Notes under the pieces: generated by a model
The model's input: the letters and a program-made list of their open reading frames with translations, nothing else
Databases searched by the model: none
Told to the model about the DNA's origin: nothing
Source: Neorhizobium alkalisoli
GTDB taxonomy: Bacteria; Pseudomonadota; Alphaproteobacteria; Rhizobiales; Rhizobiaceae
Direction: 5' to 3'
DNA length: 64,000 nt
Assembly (NCBI RefSeq): GCF_002968635.1
Contig: NZ_PVBN01000013.1
Coordinates: 1 to 64,000 of the forward strand
Shown: one piece after another, positions 33,556 to 42,012 of the stretch
How the letters are laid out: each line of letters opens with the position of its first letter
Position numbering within the stretch: position 1 is the stretch's first letter
Translations under genes and position numbers: made by a program

Positions 33556-34473
33556 TCAGGTCCTGCTGCCGCGCGTCTGGCGCCGCATCGACCAGGTGTA
33601 GATGATCAGCGCCGACCAGATGAGCACGAAGGCGCCGAGCTTCACGAGGCTCAGCGGCTCGTGGAAGACGAAGACGGCGATCAGGAAGATCATCGTCGGC
33701 GCGATATACTGCATGATCGCGATCGTGGAGAGGGTCAGAAGCTTGGCGCCGTTGGCATACATGATCAGCGGCACCGCGGTCACCAGCCCGCTGGCAAGCA
33801 GCAGCAGGCTGTCCGAAAAGCCCGTCTGCATCAGATGGCCCTGACCGGTCGTTTCGAGATAGACGATGTAGAACAGGCAAGGCAGGGCGAGGATCGCGAC
33901 CTCAAGGAAAAAGCCTTGGTTCGGTCCGACCGGCAGGGTCTTGCGAAAAAAGGCATAGAATCCCCAGCTGATCGTCAGCACCAGCGAAACCCAGGGAAGC
34001 CCGCCGGCATCGACGGTGAGGATCGCAACGGCCGCGACCACGAGCGCAATCCCCACCAGCTGCACGCCGGAAAGTTTTTCCTTCAGCAGCACGGCCGCCA
34101 GGAAGATGCTGAAGAGTGGGTTGATGAAGTAGCCGAGCGCGGTATCGAGAGCGCGGCCCGCGCTGATCGCCCAGATATAGGTCATCCAGTTGACGGTGAT
34201 CAGGGCCGCGGTAAGGCCGGCCATCGCCATGGTCCGCGGCGAGCGGATCGCCGCCTTCAGATCGCCCGTCCGACCGAGCGCCAAGAGCACGATGCCGGCG
34301 ACCGGCACCGACCAGATCACCCGGTGGGAAAGCACTTCCAGCGCGGGAATATGGGCAACGGCCTTCATGTAGATCGGCAGAAACCCCCACAGGAAATAGG
34401 CTGCCAGCCCGAAAGCGAAGCCGCGCGGCGTATCCTCGTTCTTGACGGGAGCCGGAAAGGTGTCGGTAGCCAT
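33556..34473 (-). CDS. rarD: RarD-type EamA transporter
   Basis: 305 aa, ten helices. The RarD subfamily start GFAFGLAAYFLWGFLPIYMKAVAHIPALEVLSHRVIWS is diagnostic. Homologues were first linked to chloramphenicol sensitivity and are thought to be metabolite permeases. A gene for a DHWC cupin follows 16 bp downstream on the same strand. It is divergent from the methyltransferase gene at 34622. Confidence 0.92.
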   Translation of the reverse strand: MATDTFPAPVKNEDTPRGFAFGLAAYFLWGFLPIYMKAVAHIPALEVLSHRVIWSVPVAGIVLLALGRTGDLKAAIRSPRTMAMAGLTAALITVNWMTYIWAISAGRALDTALGYFINPLFSIFLAAVLLKEKLSGVQLVGIALVVAAVAILTVDAGGLPWVSLVLTISWGFYAFFRKTLPVGPNQGFFLEVAILALPCLFYIVYLETTGQGHLMQTGFSDSLLLLASGLVTAVPLIMYANGAKLLTLSTIAIMQYIAPTMIFLIAVFVFHEPLSLVKLGAFVLIWSALIIYTWSMRRQTRGSRT

Positions 34474-34621
34474 GAGGTGTTTCCAAACATTTTGTGCTGT
34501 GATTGGTCGGTCTAAACGAATAGGTTGCGCTGAACCAATTCATTTCGGTGAAGGATCCATGACCTGTCACGATTCTGCGGGCTTCGGATCGTATCGTGGT
34601 GTCGTAAAAGTGGAGTGTTGA

Positions 34622-35497
34622 ATGGCTTTCGAAGATGCGCCGCTGCACCGCCAGTTCTATGCCAGGCAGATATTGGCGAAGGCGGGAGTGGCCGGCAATG
34701 ACCGGCTGCTGGCGGCATTTTCCGCCGTCGCGCGCGAGGATTTCGTCGGGCCGCCGCCCTGGCTTTACAACGACTTTCGCAACTATAGGGAGCTGGCTTC
34801 CAGCGATCCCGTCGTTCTCTATCAGGACGCGCTGATCGGCATCGACGTCAAGCGCGGCGTCAACAACGGCATGCCCTCGCTGCATGCGGGCGCCCTTCAC
34901 GTGCTTGGAATCAGGGAAGGAGAGACGGTTGCCCATCTCGGCGCCGGGACGGGATATTATACGGCGATTATCGCCGAACTCGTCGGGCCGTCGGGGCGGA
35001 TCGTCGCGGTCGAATATGACGAGGCGCTGGCGCAAAGCGCGCGGAAGAACCTTGCCGCCTATCCGCAGGTCGAAGTCTTTACGGGCGATGCGACCGAATG
35101 GCCGACGGAGGACGCGGATGTCATCTACGCCAATTTCGCGCTCGACCACCCGCCCGAAGCCTGGATCGACAATCTCGATATCGGCGGTCGGCTGCTGTTT
35201 CCGCTCGGCGTGCCGGCGATCGAGAACGGCCGGCCGACCGGCTTCACCCGCCGGGCCGGCTTCCTTCTCGTAGACCGGCGGCGAGCCGAAAGCTTCGGTG
35301 CGCGTTTCCTGCAGCCGGTCTCCTTCGTCTGGGCGGAGGGACAGGAACCCCCTCCCGCCGGCCGCCATGACCGGCTTGCCGAGGCATTCCAAAGCCGCCG
35401 GGGCTACCGGGTGCGCAGCTTTCGCTGGCAGACACCGCCTGAAGGGGAGGAGTGGTACGGCGAGGAGGACTGGGGGCTCTCGTTCGAGGAGGTTTGA
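34622..35497 (+). CDS. Protein-L-isoaspartate methyltransferase-like protein
   Basis: 291 aa SAM-dependent methyltransferase of the PCMT-like group. SAM motif I is AHLGAGTGYYTAIIAELVG, followed by the acidic end of strand 2 in VAVEYDEALAQSARKNL. The N-terminus REDFVGPPPWLYND matches the PCMT substrate-side region. It is longer than classic PCMT (about 210 aa) with an extra C-terminal part of unknown role (residues 210-291). Substrate unproven. Confidence 0.85.
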   Translation: MAFEDAPLHRQFYARQILAKAGVAGNDRLLAAFSAVAREDFVGPPPWLYNDFRNYRELASSDPVVLYQDALIGIDVKRGVNNGMPSLHAGALHVLGIREGETVAHLGAGTGYYTAIIAELVGPSGRIVAVEYDEALAQSARKNLAAYPQVEVFTGDATEWPTEDADVIYANFALDHPPEAWIDNLDIGGRLLFPLGVPAIENGRPTGFTRRAGFLLVDRRRAESFGARFLQPVSFVWAEGQEPPPAGRHDRLAEAFQSRRGYRVRSFRWQTPPEGEEWYGEEDWGLSFEEV

Positions 35498-35587
35498 GGA
35501 GGGCGGGCATGGGGGAAGGCAAGCCGCGTCGGCGTATGGTGACAGTAGGGGTAAAGAGAGCTTGTTATCGCGGCTGGAGGCGAGGAT

Positions 35588-36169
35588 TTGAGGCGTTTCA
35601 AGCCGGTATTTGCGGTGGCATTCGTGCTGGTTCTTTTTATTGGATCCCGGCACATCCTGAAAACTGGCATCGAATGGTTGATGGCACCCTTTCGAGAACA
35701 TGACCGAACTGCGGAATTCCCCTTGTTTCCAGATCCGGTCGATAAATTGCGGATTGCAACAACCAGGCACCCTTCAAGCTCTGCGTGGATAATGTGTTCA
35801 GATAATCAACCTATGCAGTTCGTTCTCAACACACGCATCCCCATCGAAACGACGTACCTTGAGAAGGGAACCTACAAGGACGTCCGCGTACATATATCGC
35901 GTTTTTCCCGTATCCGAAGGCGAACAGGGGACATTCGAAACGCGCTCAGCGGTGTAATAACCGGTGCAACATTGCATAGAGGCGACGATAGCGATGTGCT
36001 GATAAGTCCCCTCCTTACTGACGAAGTGGTAGCGCTTTTGTCTGGTCCGCCACTGGATGCGCAAGAGGAGGAGCGGCTCAGAATTAGCTTGATGGAAACG
36101 GGTACGGAATTGCCGTGGAATGTCGGCAGCACGGCCGTCTCCGAATTCGCCGAGCGGTGTCGCTCCTAA
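35588..36169 (+). CDS. Membrane-anchored hypothetical protein, lower GC than neighbours
   Basis: 193 aa beginning at TTG with GGAGGCGAGGA immediately upstream. One N-terminal hydrophobic anchor (FKPVFAVAFVLVLFIGS), then a polar mixed alpha/beta domain with two cysteines (MCSDNQ and ERCRS at the end). Codon use is clearly less GC-rich than the surrounding genes, a sign of recent acquisition. No domain recognised. Confidence 0.65.
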   Translation: MRRFKPVFAVAFVLVLFIGSRHILKTGIEWLMAPFREHDRTAEFPLFPDPVDKLRIATTRHPSSSAWIMCSDNQPMQFVLNTRIPIETTYLEKGTYKDVRVHISRFSRIRRRTGDIRNALSGVITGATLHRGDDSDVLISPLLTDEVVALLSGPPLDAQEEERLRISLMETGTELPWNVGSTAVSEFAERCRS

Positions 36170-36221
36170 ATAGCCATGGGGCGAGCTTCCGGGCTGATTG
36201 GGGAACTTTCCCAAACCCCCT

Positions 36222-36854
36222 TCACCGCTCCATTGCGCCTTTCCCGGCAAGGATATGATCGCGGAATTTGGCAATGCGTGAAATCCGCGTTTCGGATTTC
36301 TTCACCGAGCTGAGATTGATCGCATAGCTTTTCTGCCGCCCCGGCGTCAGGTCGCGAAAAGCTTCTGCAAGTTCGGGATCGGAATCCAAAGCCTCGACCA
36401 GCTCGTCAGGCAGTTCGATTTCGTTTTCCTCTTTCGGCGGTTTGATGCCCGCCTCAGCATAGCCCATCGCTTCCTTCAGATAGGAGAGGATGACCGGCTC
36501 CGTCGCCGCCACCTGCACATTGTCCACAAAGCGGATCATGTCGGGATGCCGCGTATTCGGCCCCTGCTTTTCGAGCACGGCTTCAGGGTCCTTCATCAGT
36601 GCCGCGTTGAAAAAACTGAGGCGGAAATCGCCACGGAAGGCGCCGAAGATCACGATATTGCGGCCTGCATGCATGTAGCAGGGATGCCCCCATTTCACCG
36701 TCTCGACGAGCCCTGAAGCAAGACAGATCCGGCGAAGCTCGCTCAGTCCATGACCCCATTGCCGCGTCGAACAGTCTGCTGTCGCAAAGCGGTCGCAGCG
36801 GCCGCATCCTTTCGCAAAAAAGTCCTCGATGTCGGTGATCATTTCCCTAGCCAT
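36222..36854 (-). CDS. YdeI/OmpD-associated family protein (DUF1801 domain)
   Basis: 210 aa. N-terminal DUF1801 domain (ELRRICLASGLVETVKWGHPCYMHAGRNIVIFGAFRGDFRLSFF, in parts) with the family's WGxPxY and FGAF motifs, and C-terminal YdeI/OmpD-associated helix pair (LPDELVEALDSDPELAEAF, LTPGRQKSYAINLSSVKKSETRISRI). Found widely in rhizobia; function uncertain. 9 bp downstream of cimA's stop (36864), on the same strand. Confidence 0.85.
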   Translation of the reverse strand: MAREMITDIEDFFAKGCGRCDRFATADCSTRQWGHGLSELRRICLASGLVETVKWGHPCYMHAGRNIVIFGAFRGDFRLSFFNAALMKDPEAVLEKQGPNTRHPDMIRFVDNVQVAATEPVILSYLKEAMGYAEAGIKPPKEENEIELPDELVEALDSDPELAEAFRDLTPGRQKSYAINLSSVKKSETRISRIAKFRDHILAGKGAMER

Positions 36855-36863
36855 TGCCCGGCC

Positions 36864-38480
36864 TCACTCCGCAGCGATCTTGCCCGCCAGCTCCCGGTTC
36901 TTCATCAGCTTGTAGATGACCGAATCCATCAGCGCCTGGAAGGAGGCGTCGATGATGTTTTCCGACACGCCGACCGTCCACCAGCGCACGCCGCTGGAAT
37001 CGGTCGATTCGATCAGCACGCGGGTGATCGCCTCGGTGCCGCCGTTCAGGATACGCACCTTGAAATCGGCGAGCACGAGGTCGTCGATCTCGTGCTGGTA
37101 TTTGCCGAAATCCTTGCGCAGCGCCCTGTCGAGCGCGTTGACCGGGCCGTCGCCCTCGGCGACCGACATATGCGTCTCGCCGTCGACGACGATCTTCACC
37201 ACCGCTTCCGAAACGATCTTGATGCGGCCGTGGGAATCGAACCGGCGCTCGACCATCACGCGGAACCCCTCGACCGAGAAGAAGTCCGGAATGGTGCCGA
37301 GCGTGCGGCGGGCGAGCAGTTCGAAACTCGCATCCGCCCCTTCATAGGCATAGCCGGAGGACTCTCGCTCCTTGACGATGGAAATCAGCTGGTCGAGCTT
37401 CGGATCGTCCTTGCCGACCTCGATGCCGCGCCGCTTCAGGGCGTTGATGAAATTCGACTTGCCGCCCTGGTCCGACACCATGACCTTGCGGAAATTGCCG
37501 ACGCTTTCCGGCGTGACGTGTTCGTAGGTGCGCGGGTCCTTGAGCAGCGCCGAGGCATGGATGCCGGCCTTGGTGGCGAAAGCCGAGGCCCCGACATAGG
37601 GTGCCTGATGGTGCGGCGAGCGGTTCAGCAGCTCGTCGAAGGCGTGGGAGAGGTTGGTGAGGCCGGTGAGGCGTTCGGCATCGATCGTCGTCTCGAAGCG
37701 GCTGGAATAGGCTTCCTTCAGCGACAGCGTGCCGATCAGGGTGACGAGATTGGCATTGCCGCAGCGTTCGCCGATGCCGTTCAGCGTCCCCTGGATCTGC
37801 CGACAGCCCGCCTCGATCGCGGCCAGCGAATTGGCGACCGCCTGGCCGGTGTCGTCATGGGCATGGATGCCGAGCGAGGAGCCCGGAATGCCGGCCGCGA
37901 TCACCGCGGCGACGATCTCGCGCACCTCGTTCGGCTGCGTGCCGCCATTGGTGTCGCAGAGCACCACCCAGCGGGCGCCGGCATCATAGGCGGTTCTCGC
38001 GCAGGCAACCGCATAGTCCGGGTTGGCCTTGTAGCCGTCGAAGAAATGCTCGCAATCGACCAGCGCCTCTTTTCCCACATGCCGGGCGGCTTCGACGCTG
38101 TCGCGGATGGATTCCAGGTTCTCCTCGTTGGAACAGCCGAGCGCCACCCGCACGTGATAGTCCCAGCTCTTCGCCACGAAACAGATCGCGTCGCTTTTCG
38201 CCTGCAGCAGCACGGCAAGGCCGGGATCGTTGGAGGCGGACATGCCGGCACGCTTCGTCATGCCGAAGGCAACGAATTTCGATTTGACCGTCCGCTTCTG
38301 CGTAAAGAAGGCGGTGTCGGTCGGATTGGCGCCCGGATAACCGCCCTCCACATAATCGATGCCGAATTCGTCGAGCAGGTTCGAGATGGCGATCTTGTCC
38401 TCGACGGAAAAATCGACGCCCGGCGTCTGCTGGCCATCGCGCAGCGTGGTGTCGAAGAGATAGATGCGTTCGCGTGTCAT
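36864..38480 (-). CDS. cimA: (R)-citramalate synthase
   Basis: 538 aa, LeuA-family TIM barrel plus C-terminal regulatory domain. Opens YLFDTTLRDGQQTPGVDFSV, with the catalytic Arg/Asp pair, has the metal motif GIHAHDDTG and ends in a LeuA-type dimer domain. Condenses pyruvate with acetyl-CoA to start a threonine-independent route to isoleucine. The subgroup is separated from 2-isopropylmalate synthases by its TLRDGQQTPG start and length. Its upstream region carries an inverted pair of REP-like elements. Confidence 0.9.
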   Translation of the reverse strand: MTRERIYLFDTTLRDGQQTPGVDFSVEDKIAISNLLDEFGIDYVEGGYPGANPTDTAFFTQKRTVKSKFVAFGMTKRAGMSASNDPGLAVLLQAKSDAICFVAKSWDYHVRVALGCSNEENLESIRDSVEAARHVGKEALVDCEHFFDGYKANPDYAVACARTAYDAGARWVVLCDTNGGTQPNEVREIVAAVIAAGIPGSSLGIHAHDDTGQAVANSLAAIEAGCRQIQGTLNGIGERCGNANLVTLIGTLSLKEAYSSRFETTIDAERLTGLTNLSHAFDELLNRSPHHQAPYVGASAFATKAGIHASALLKDPRTYEHVTPESVGNFRKVMVSDQGGKSNFINALKRRGIEVGKDDPKLDQLISIVKERESSGYAYEGADASFELLARRTLGTIPDFFSVEGFRVMVERRFDSHGRIKIVSEAVVKIVVDGETHMSVAEGDGPVNALDRALRKDFGKYQHEIDDLVLADFKVRILNGGTEAITRVLIESTDSSGVRWWTVGVSENIIDASFQALMDSVIYKLMKNRELAGKIAAE

Positions 38481-38522
38481 GGGCGCTCCTCCTGGAGCAT
38501 TGTCGGGCGGTTGCCGGTGATA

Positions 38523-38706
38523 CCCCCCTCTGCCCTGCCGGGCATCTCCCCCACAAGGGGGGAGATCGGCAAGGCGCGCCGGCCTCCCACAATATCAACC
38601 GTCTCCGACGCCATTTCGGCAATCGAAAGCTCATCCTGGAGGCGGGACATCGCTGCCATCCGATCTCCCCCCTTGTGGGGGAGATGGCCGGCAGGCCAGA
38701 GGGGGG
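38523..38706. repeat. REP/RIME-like inverted pair 1 (copies A and B)
   Basis: Copy A (38523-38573) begins CCCCCCTCTG and ends GATCGGCAAG; copy B (38661-38706) is the reverse complement. Each copy has two stems: a G/C one (TGCCC/GGGCA in A, TGGCC/GGCCA in B) and ATCTCCCCC / GGGGGAGAT. Their outer ends are the CCCCCC heads. The pair fills the gap between cimA and the proline iminopeptidase gene. Compensatory changes between stems suggest the structure is under selection. Confidence 0.85.
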
Positions 38707-38729
38707 TGTTCTTCAGGCTCATAGGTTGC

Positions 38730-39689
38730 TCAACCCTTCCCCGCAAATCGGTCCGTCGCCCGGATCAGCCGGTCGGTGATGCCGGGTTCGGAGACCGAGT
38801 GGCCGGCGCCTTCGATGATGTGGAAATCCGCGTCCGTCCACACCTTTGAGAGCTGCCAGGCGTATTTCAGCGGGCAGGGCATGTCGTAGCGCCCGTGCAC
38901 GATGACGCCCGGAATGCCCTTGAGCTTGACCGCGTCGCGCAGGAGCTGACCGTCTTCGAGCCAGCCGGCATTCGTGAAGAAGTGGTTTTCGATGCGCGAG
39001 AAGGCGAGCGCGAAATGGTCGTCGTCGTGGCTGGTCGCCAGCTGCGGGTCGGGCAAAAGCGTAATGGTCGAACCCTCCCAGACGCTCCAGGCTTTTGCGC
39101 AGCGGATCTGTTCGGCCTTGTCGGTGCCGGTGAGGCGGCGGTGATAGGCGGCCATCATTTCGTGGCGCTCGTTTTCCGGGATCGGAGCGACGAATGCCTC
39201 CCACTTGTCCGGAAACATTTCCGAGACGCCGAACTGGTAGTACCAGTCGAGCTCCGGCCTCGTCAGCGTATAGATGCCGCGCACCAGAAGTTCGCTGACG
39301 CGCTCCGGATGGGTTTCCGCATAGGCGAGCGCCAGCGTCGATCCCCAGGAGCCGCCGAAGACCTGCCATTTCTCGACGCCGATCATTTCGCGCAGCCGCT
39401 CGATATCGGCGACGAGGTGCCAGGTGGTGTTGGCTTCGAGGCTCGCATGCGGGTTGGAGCGGCCGCAGCCGCGCTGGTCGAACAGCAGCACGTCGTAGAG
39501 ATCAGGGTCGAAGAGCCGCCGCTGGTGCGGAGTGCAGCCGCCGCCCGGCCCCCCATGCAGGAAGACGGCCGGCTTGGCACCCTTGGTGCCCACCCGCTCC
39601 CAATAGATCACATGTCCGTCGCCGACATCGAGCTGGCCCGTCTCATAGGGCTCGATCTCCGGATAGAGCGTGCGAAAAATGTCCGTCAT
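38730..39689 (-). CDS. pip: Proline iminopeptidase (alpha/beta hydrolase, family S33)
   Basis: 319 aa from ATG 39689. Oxyanion region FLHGGPGGGCTPHQRRLFD; nucleophile S114 in GGSWGST; acid aspartate in VHGRYDMPCP and histidine in GAGHSVSE. Cleaves N-terminal proline from peptides. The start is chosen because GAAGGAC precedes ATG 39689 and the family start TLYPEIEPYETG follows directly; an in-frame start lies at 39710. Confidence 0.92.
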   Translation of the reverse strand: MTDIFRTLYPEIEPYETGQLDVGDGHVIYWERVGTKGAKPAVFLHGGPGGGCTPHQRRLFDPDLYDVLLFDQRGCGRSNPHASLEANTTWHLVADIERLREMIGVEKWQVFGGSWGSTLALAYAETHPERVSELLVRGIYTLTRPELDWYYQFGVSEMFPDKWEAFVAPIPENERHEMMAAYHRRLTGTDKAEQIRCAKAWSVWEGSTITLLPDPQLATSHDDDHFALAFSRIENHFFTNAGWLEDGQLLRDAVKLKGIPGVIVHGRYDMPCPLKYAWQLSKVWTDADFHIIEGAGHSVSEPGITDRLIRATDRFAGKG

Positions 39690-39744
39690 GAAAAGTCCTT
39701 CATCGTTCATTGCACTTCGGGCGGTTTGGACACGGCAAGGGCAA

Positions 39745-39861
39745 CTAGCCGAGCAGGGCGTAGGCGACGGTTCCCATTGTAATCAGCACCACCCCTGCGG
39801 CCTTGGCGATCAATCCATAAGAAGCCGTTTTGGCGTCGTCAGGCCCGGATCGCCGGCCATG
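39745..39861 (-). other. Start-less open frame with one hydrophobic helix
   Basis: Frame downstream of the first GFA gene reads 38 codons to TAG 39745-39747, ending SYGLIAKAAGVVLITMGTVAYALLG. The helix looks like a genuine membrane segment, but no ATG or GTG opens it; only TTG 39813 (23 aa) is available. It may be a remnant of a small membrane gene. Confidence 0.3.
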
Positions 39862-40329
39862 TCAGAACCCTTTGGACGGCCATGCAGCCGTGTCGTGGTC
39901 GGGGTGCTGGAACGAAATGATCTGCTCCTGCTTGGCCTCTTCGATGACGTCGCGGACCGGCTGTTCGAAGATCGTCGTCACCCAGGGGATGTGCGAGGAA
40001 TAATTGACCTGGATCTTCGGCGCGAGGTCGTCGCGGTTGTCGAAGGAGCCGATCGAAAGCTCCAGGCCGCCGGGATAACGGTAGGTGAGGGGCGTGCCGC
40101 AGTTTTCGCAGAAGCCGCGATCGATATTGACCGATGACTGGAAATATTTGGGCTCGCCACGAGTCCATTCGACGCCGTCCTTCGGCGCACTGACGAGCGG
40201 TCCGAAAAAGCCGCCGAAGGCCTTCTGGCACATGCGGCAGTGGCAGATGGAGGCGCGGCCGAGTTCGCCATGGGTGCGGAAGCGCACGGCGCCGCACTGG
40301 CAGCCGCCTGTTCTCAAAGTCTCTGTCAT
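39862..40329 (-). CDS. GFA-family zinc protein, copy 3 of tandem array
   Basis: 155 aa of the GFA (glutathione-dependent formaldehyde-activating) family. Zn ligand motifs in order: GGCQCGAVRFR, CHCRMCQKAFGGFFGP, FCENCGTPLTYRYP. Its start overlaps the preceding GFA gene's stop by 4 bp. Bona fide formaldehyde activity is doubtful for most of this family; role unknown. Last of three tandem paralogues on the minus strand. Confidence 0.9.
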   Translation of the reverse strand: MTETLRTGGCQCGAVRFRTHGELGRASICHCRMCQKAFGGFFGPLVSAPKDGVEWTRGEPKYFQSSVNIDRGFCENCGTPLTYRYPGGLELSIGSFDNRDDLAPKIQVNYSSHIPWVTTIFEQPVRDVIEEAKQEQIISFQHPDHDTAAWPSKGF

Positions 40330-40820
40330 TGCTTGTTCTCCGCGGGCCCCTCGATAGGCCAGGTTTCGGTCTCGTGGTCAGGATGCTGGTTGGAGACAAT
40401 GTCGCTCAGGAAGGGAGCCGAGTCGATATCGTCCATGGTGTGCCGCTCCGGCAGGGTATGCAGCCGGTCGACGAACGGAAGCTTGCCTTCGACGCCGAAC
40501 TGCACGATCGGCGGCAGCGAGGCGGGGTCGTCGAAACTGCCGGCCGAAATGCCGATGCCGTCGGCGGCCTCATAGGTCATCGGCGTGCCGCAGTTCCCGC
40601 AGAAGCCGCGCCGCACATGGTTGGACGACTGGAAGTATTTGAGCTCGCCGCGCGTCCAGGTAAGTTTCGCCTCGCCGATCGCCACCAGCGGCGCGTAGTA
40701 GGCGCCGAAGGCCTTCTGGCACATGCGGCAATGGCAGATCGAGGAATCGAAAGGCTCGCCCTGGAGCCTGAAGCGGATGGCGCCGCACTGGCAGCCGCCG
40801 GTTCGTGTCACATCGCTCAT
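40326..40820 (-). CDS. GFA-family zinc protein, copy 2 of tandem array
   Basis: 164 aa, with GGCQCGAIRFR, CHCRMCQKAFGAYYAP and FCGNCGTPMTYEA as the zinc motifs. Starts inside the previous gene's stop (4-bp overlap) and overlaps the next gene's start likewise. Close paralogue of the other two, so the array arose by duplication; sequence divergence between copies suggests an old event. Confidence 0.9.
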   Translation of the reverse strand: MSDVTRTGGCQCGAIRFRLQGEPFDSSICHCRMCQKAFGAYYAPLVAIGEAKLTWTRGELKYFQSSNHVRRGFCGNCGTPMTYEAADGIGISAGSFDDPASLPPIVQFGVEGKLPFVDRLHTLPERHTMDDIDSAPFLSDIVSNQHPDHETETWPIEGPAENKQ

Positions 40821-41299
40821 GGCCTATCCTCCGGTGGCCAGACATCCGTATCGTGATCCGGATGCTGGTGGCTCGTCGCCCTGACGATCTTCTCCTCATC
40901 CGGCGTCATGTCCATGGCCGTATCATGCTGAAGGCGGTCGAGTTCCCCGAACCAGGGCATCTTGCGGGCGAGGTTGGTCTGGAGCCGAGGCTTGAGGCCT
41001 TGCGGATCGTCGAGCGAGCCCAGCGTGATGCTGATATGGTCGTTGCTTCCGTCGTAAAAGAGCGGCGTGCCGCATTTTTCGCAGAAGCCGCGCCGCACCG
41101 TCTCGGAGGACTGGAACCAGGCCGGCTCGCCACGGCTGAAGGAGAAATTCTCCCACTTCACGCCGCCGAGCGGCATGAAATAATTCCCCGCCGCCTTCTG
41201 GCACATGCGGCAATGGCAAAGATGCGGGAAACCGATCTCGCCCGTCGTACGATAGCGCACCGCGCCGCACTGGCATCCGCCGGTGTGGATTTCCGTCAT
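40817..41299 (-). CDS. GFA-family zinc protein, copy 1 of tandem array
   Basis: 160 aa from ATG 41299, with GGCQCGAVRYR, CHCRMCQKAAGNYFMP and FCEKCGTPLFYD. The long frame reaching 41761 upstream is not the gene: it runs antisense/out-of-frame through DUF559. Overlaps the DUF559 stop by 4 bp, so DUF559 and three GFA genes form one coupled operon. Confidence 0.9.
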   Translation of the reverse strand: MTEIHTGGCQCGAVRYRTTGEIGFPHLCHCRMCQKAAGNYFMPLGGVKWENFSFSRGEPAWFQSSETVRRGFCEKCGTPLFYDGSNDHISITLGSLDDPQGLKPRLQTNLARKMPWFGELDRLQHDTAMDMTPDEEKIVRATSHQHPDHDTDVWPPEDRP

Positions 41300-41664
41300 G
41301 GGCAGGCCTCCTCCGCTGTTCTCACGATATGCAGGCAGACGTTGTCGATGTCGTTCAGGACGTCGTCGTTCCAGAAGCGAAGGACCGTCCAACCATCCCG
41401 TTCGAGGCGCAGCGTCCGATCTGCATCGTAACGAAGATTGGTATCGCTGCCATGCTGCGAGCCATCCACCTCCACGATTAGTCGGCGGGTGGGGCAAGCA
41501 AAATCGACGATGTAGCCGGCGATCGGGACCTGCCGGCGAAAGCTCAATCCCATAAGTCGGTGGGCGCGAAGGGCGTTCCAGAGTTTCAGCTCTGCGTCCG
41601 TCATCACTTTGCGCATGCGCTTGGCATTTGCGCGCCGTTGAGGAGGGACGGGAGTATGAGGCAT
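41296..41664 (-). CDS. DUF559 (restriction-endonuclease-like fold) protein
   Basis: 122 aa. DUF559 belongs to the PD-(D/E)XK nuclease-like fold: core is LRAHRLMGLSFRRQVPIAGYIVDF, then LIVEVDGSQH (the D and E-V-D active-site pattern) and DRTLRLERDGWTVLRFWNDDVL. The start 41664 is chosen because the family N-terminus follows; the reading frame continues upstream through a REP-like repeat (SPLVGEMPGRAEGG), which is not coding. Function unknown; possibly a DNA nuclease or Vsr-like protein. First in the operon with three GFA genes. Confidence 0.85.
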   Translation of the reverse strand: MPHTPVPPQRRANAKRMRKVMTDAELKLWNALRAHRLMGLSFRRQVPIAGYIVDFACPTRRLIVEVDGSQHGSDTNLRYDADRTLRLERDGWTVLRFWNDDVLNDIDNVCLHIVRTAEEACP

Positions 41665-41698
41665 GCCCAGAACCTCGACGTCTGCGATTGAGGAAACA

Positions 41699-41972
41699 CC
41701 CCCCTCTGCCCTGCCGGGCATCTCCCCCACAAGGGGGGAGCTCGGAGAGTAGCGAGCGCATCCGCCTACCTTGAATGTTACAATCTGAGATAGGTGCCTT
41801 CGCAAGGCAAGTCGATGTTGCACATTCGCAAAGCTGACGTGTTGCTGCGGATTGGAGTACCGATATCTTAGAGCATGGCTGCGACGATGACGACGGTTAG
41901 TGGTCTGGGAAGCCCGCGCGGCTTGCCGATCTCCCCCCGTGTGGGGGAGATGCCCGGCAGGGCAGAGGGGGG
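41699..41972. repeat. REP/RIME-like inverted pair 2 (copies C and D)
   Basis: Copy C (41699-41745) begins CCCCCCTCTG; copy D (41923-41972) is its inverse, ending CAGAGGGGGG. Same two stems as pair 1, outward-facing CCCCCC heads, and about 180 bp between copies that contain no gene. The pair sits upstream of the DUF559 start and downstream of the VOC gene's stop. Confidence 0.85.
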
Positions 41973-42012
41973 TAGCCACAACCGCCATAGCCATCCTACT
42001 GTTCCAGGACCA

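Noticed and set aside
33902..35770. 622-codon minus-strand open frame
   Set aside because: Runs antisense to the PCMT-like gene and out of frame in rarD; no domain and no plausible start.
36750..38849. 699-codon plus-strand open frame opposite cimA
   Set aside because: Antisense to citramalate synthase, which has full motifs; the frame spans a gene end and a repeat pair.
41296..41994. Longer DUF559 protein including N-terminal PLCPAGHLPHTGGD
   Set aside because: The extra 110 residues are translation of REP-like copies C and D and the DNA between them, not protein.
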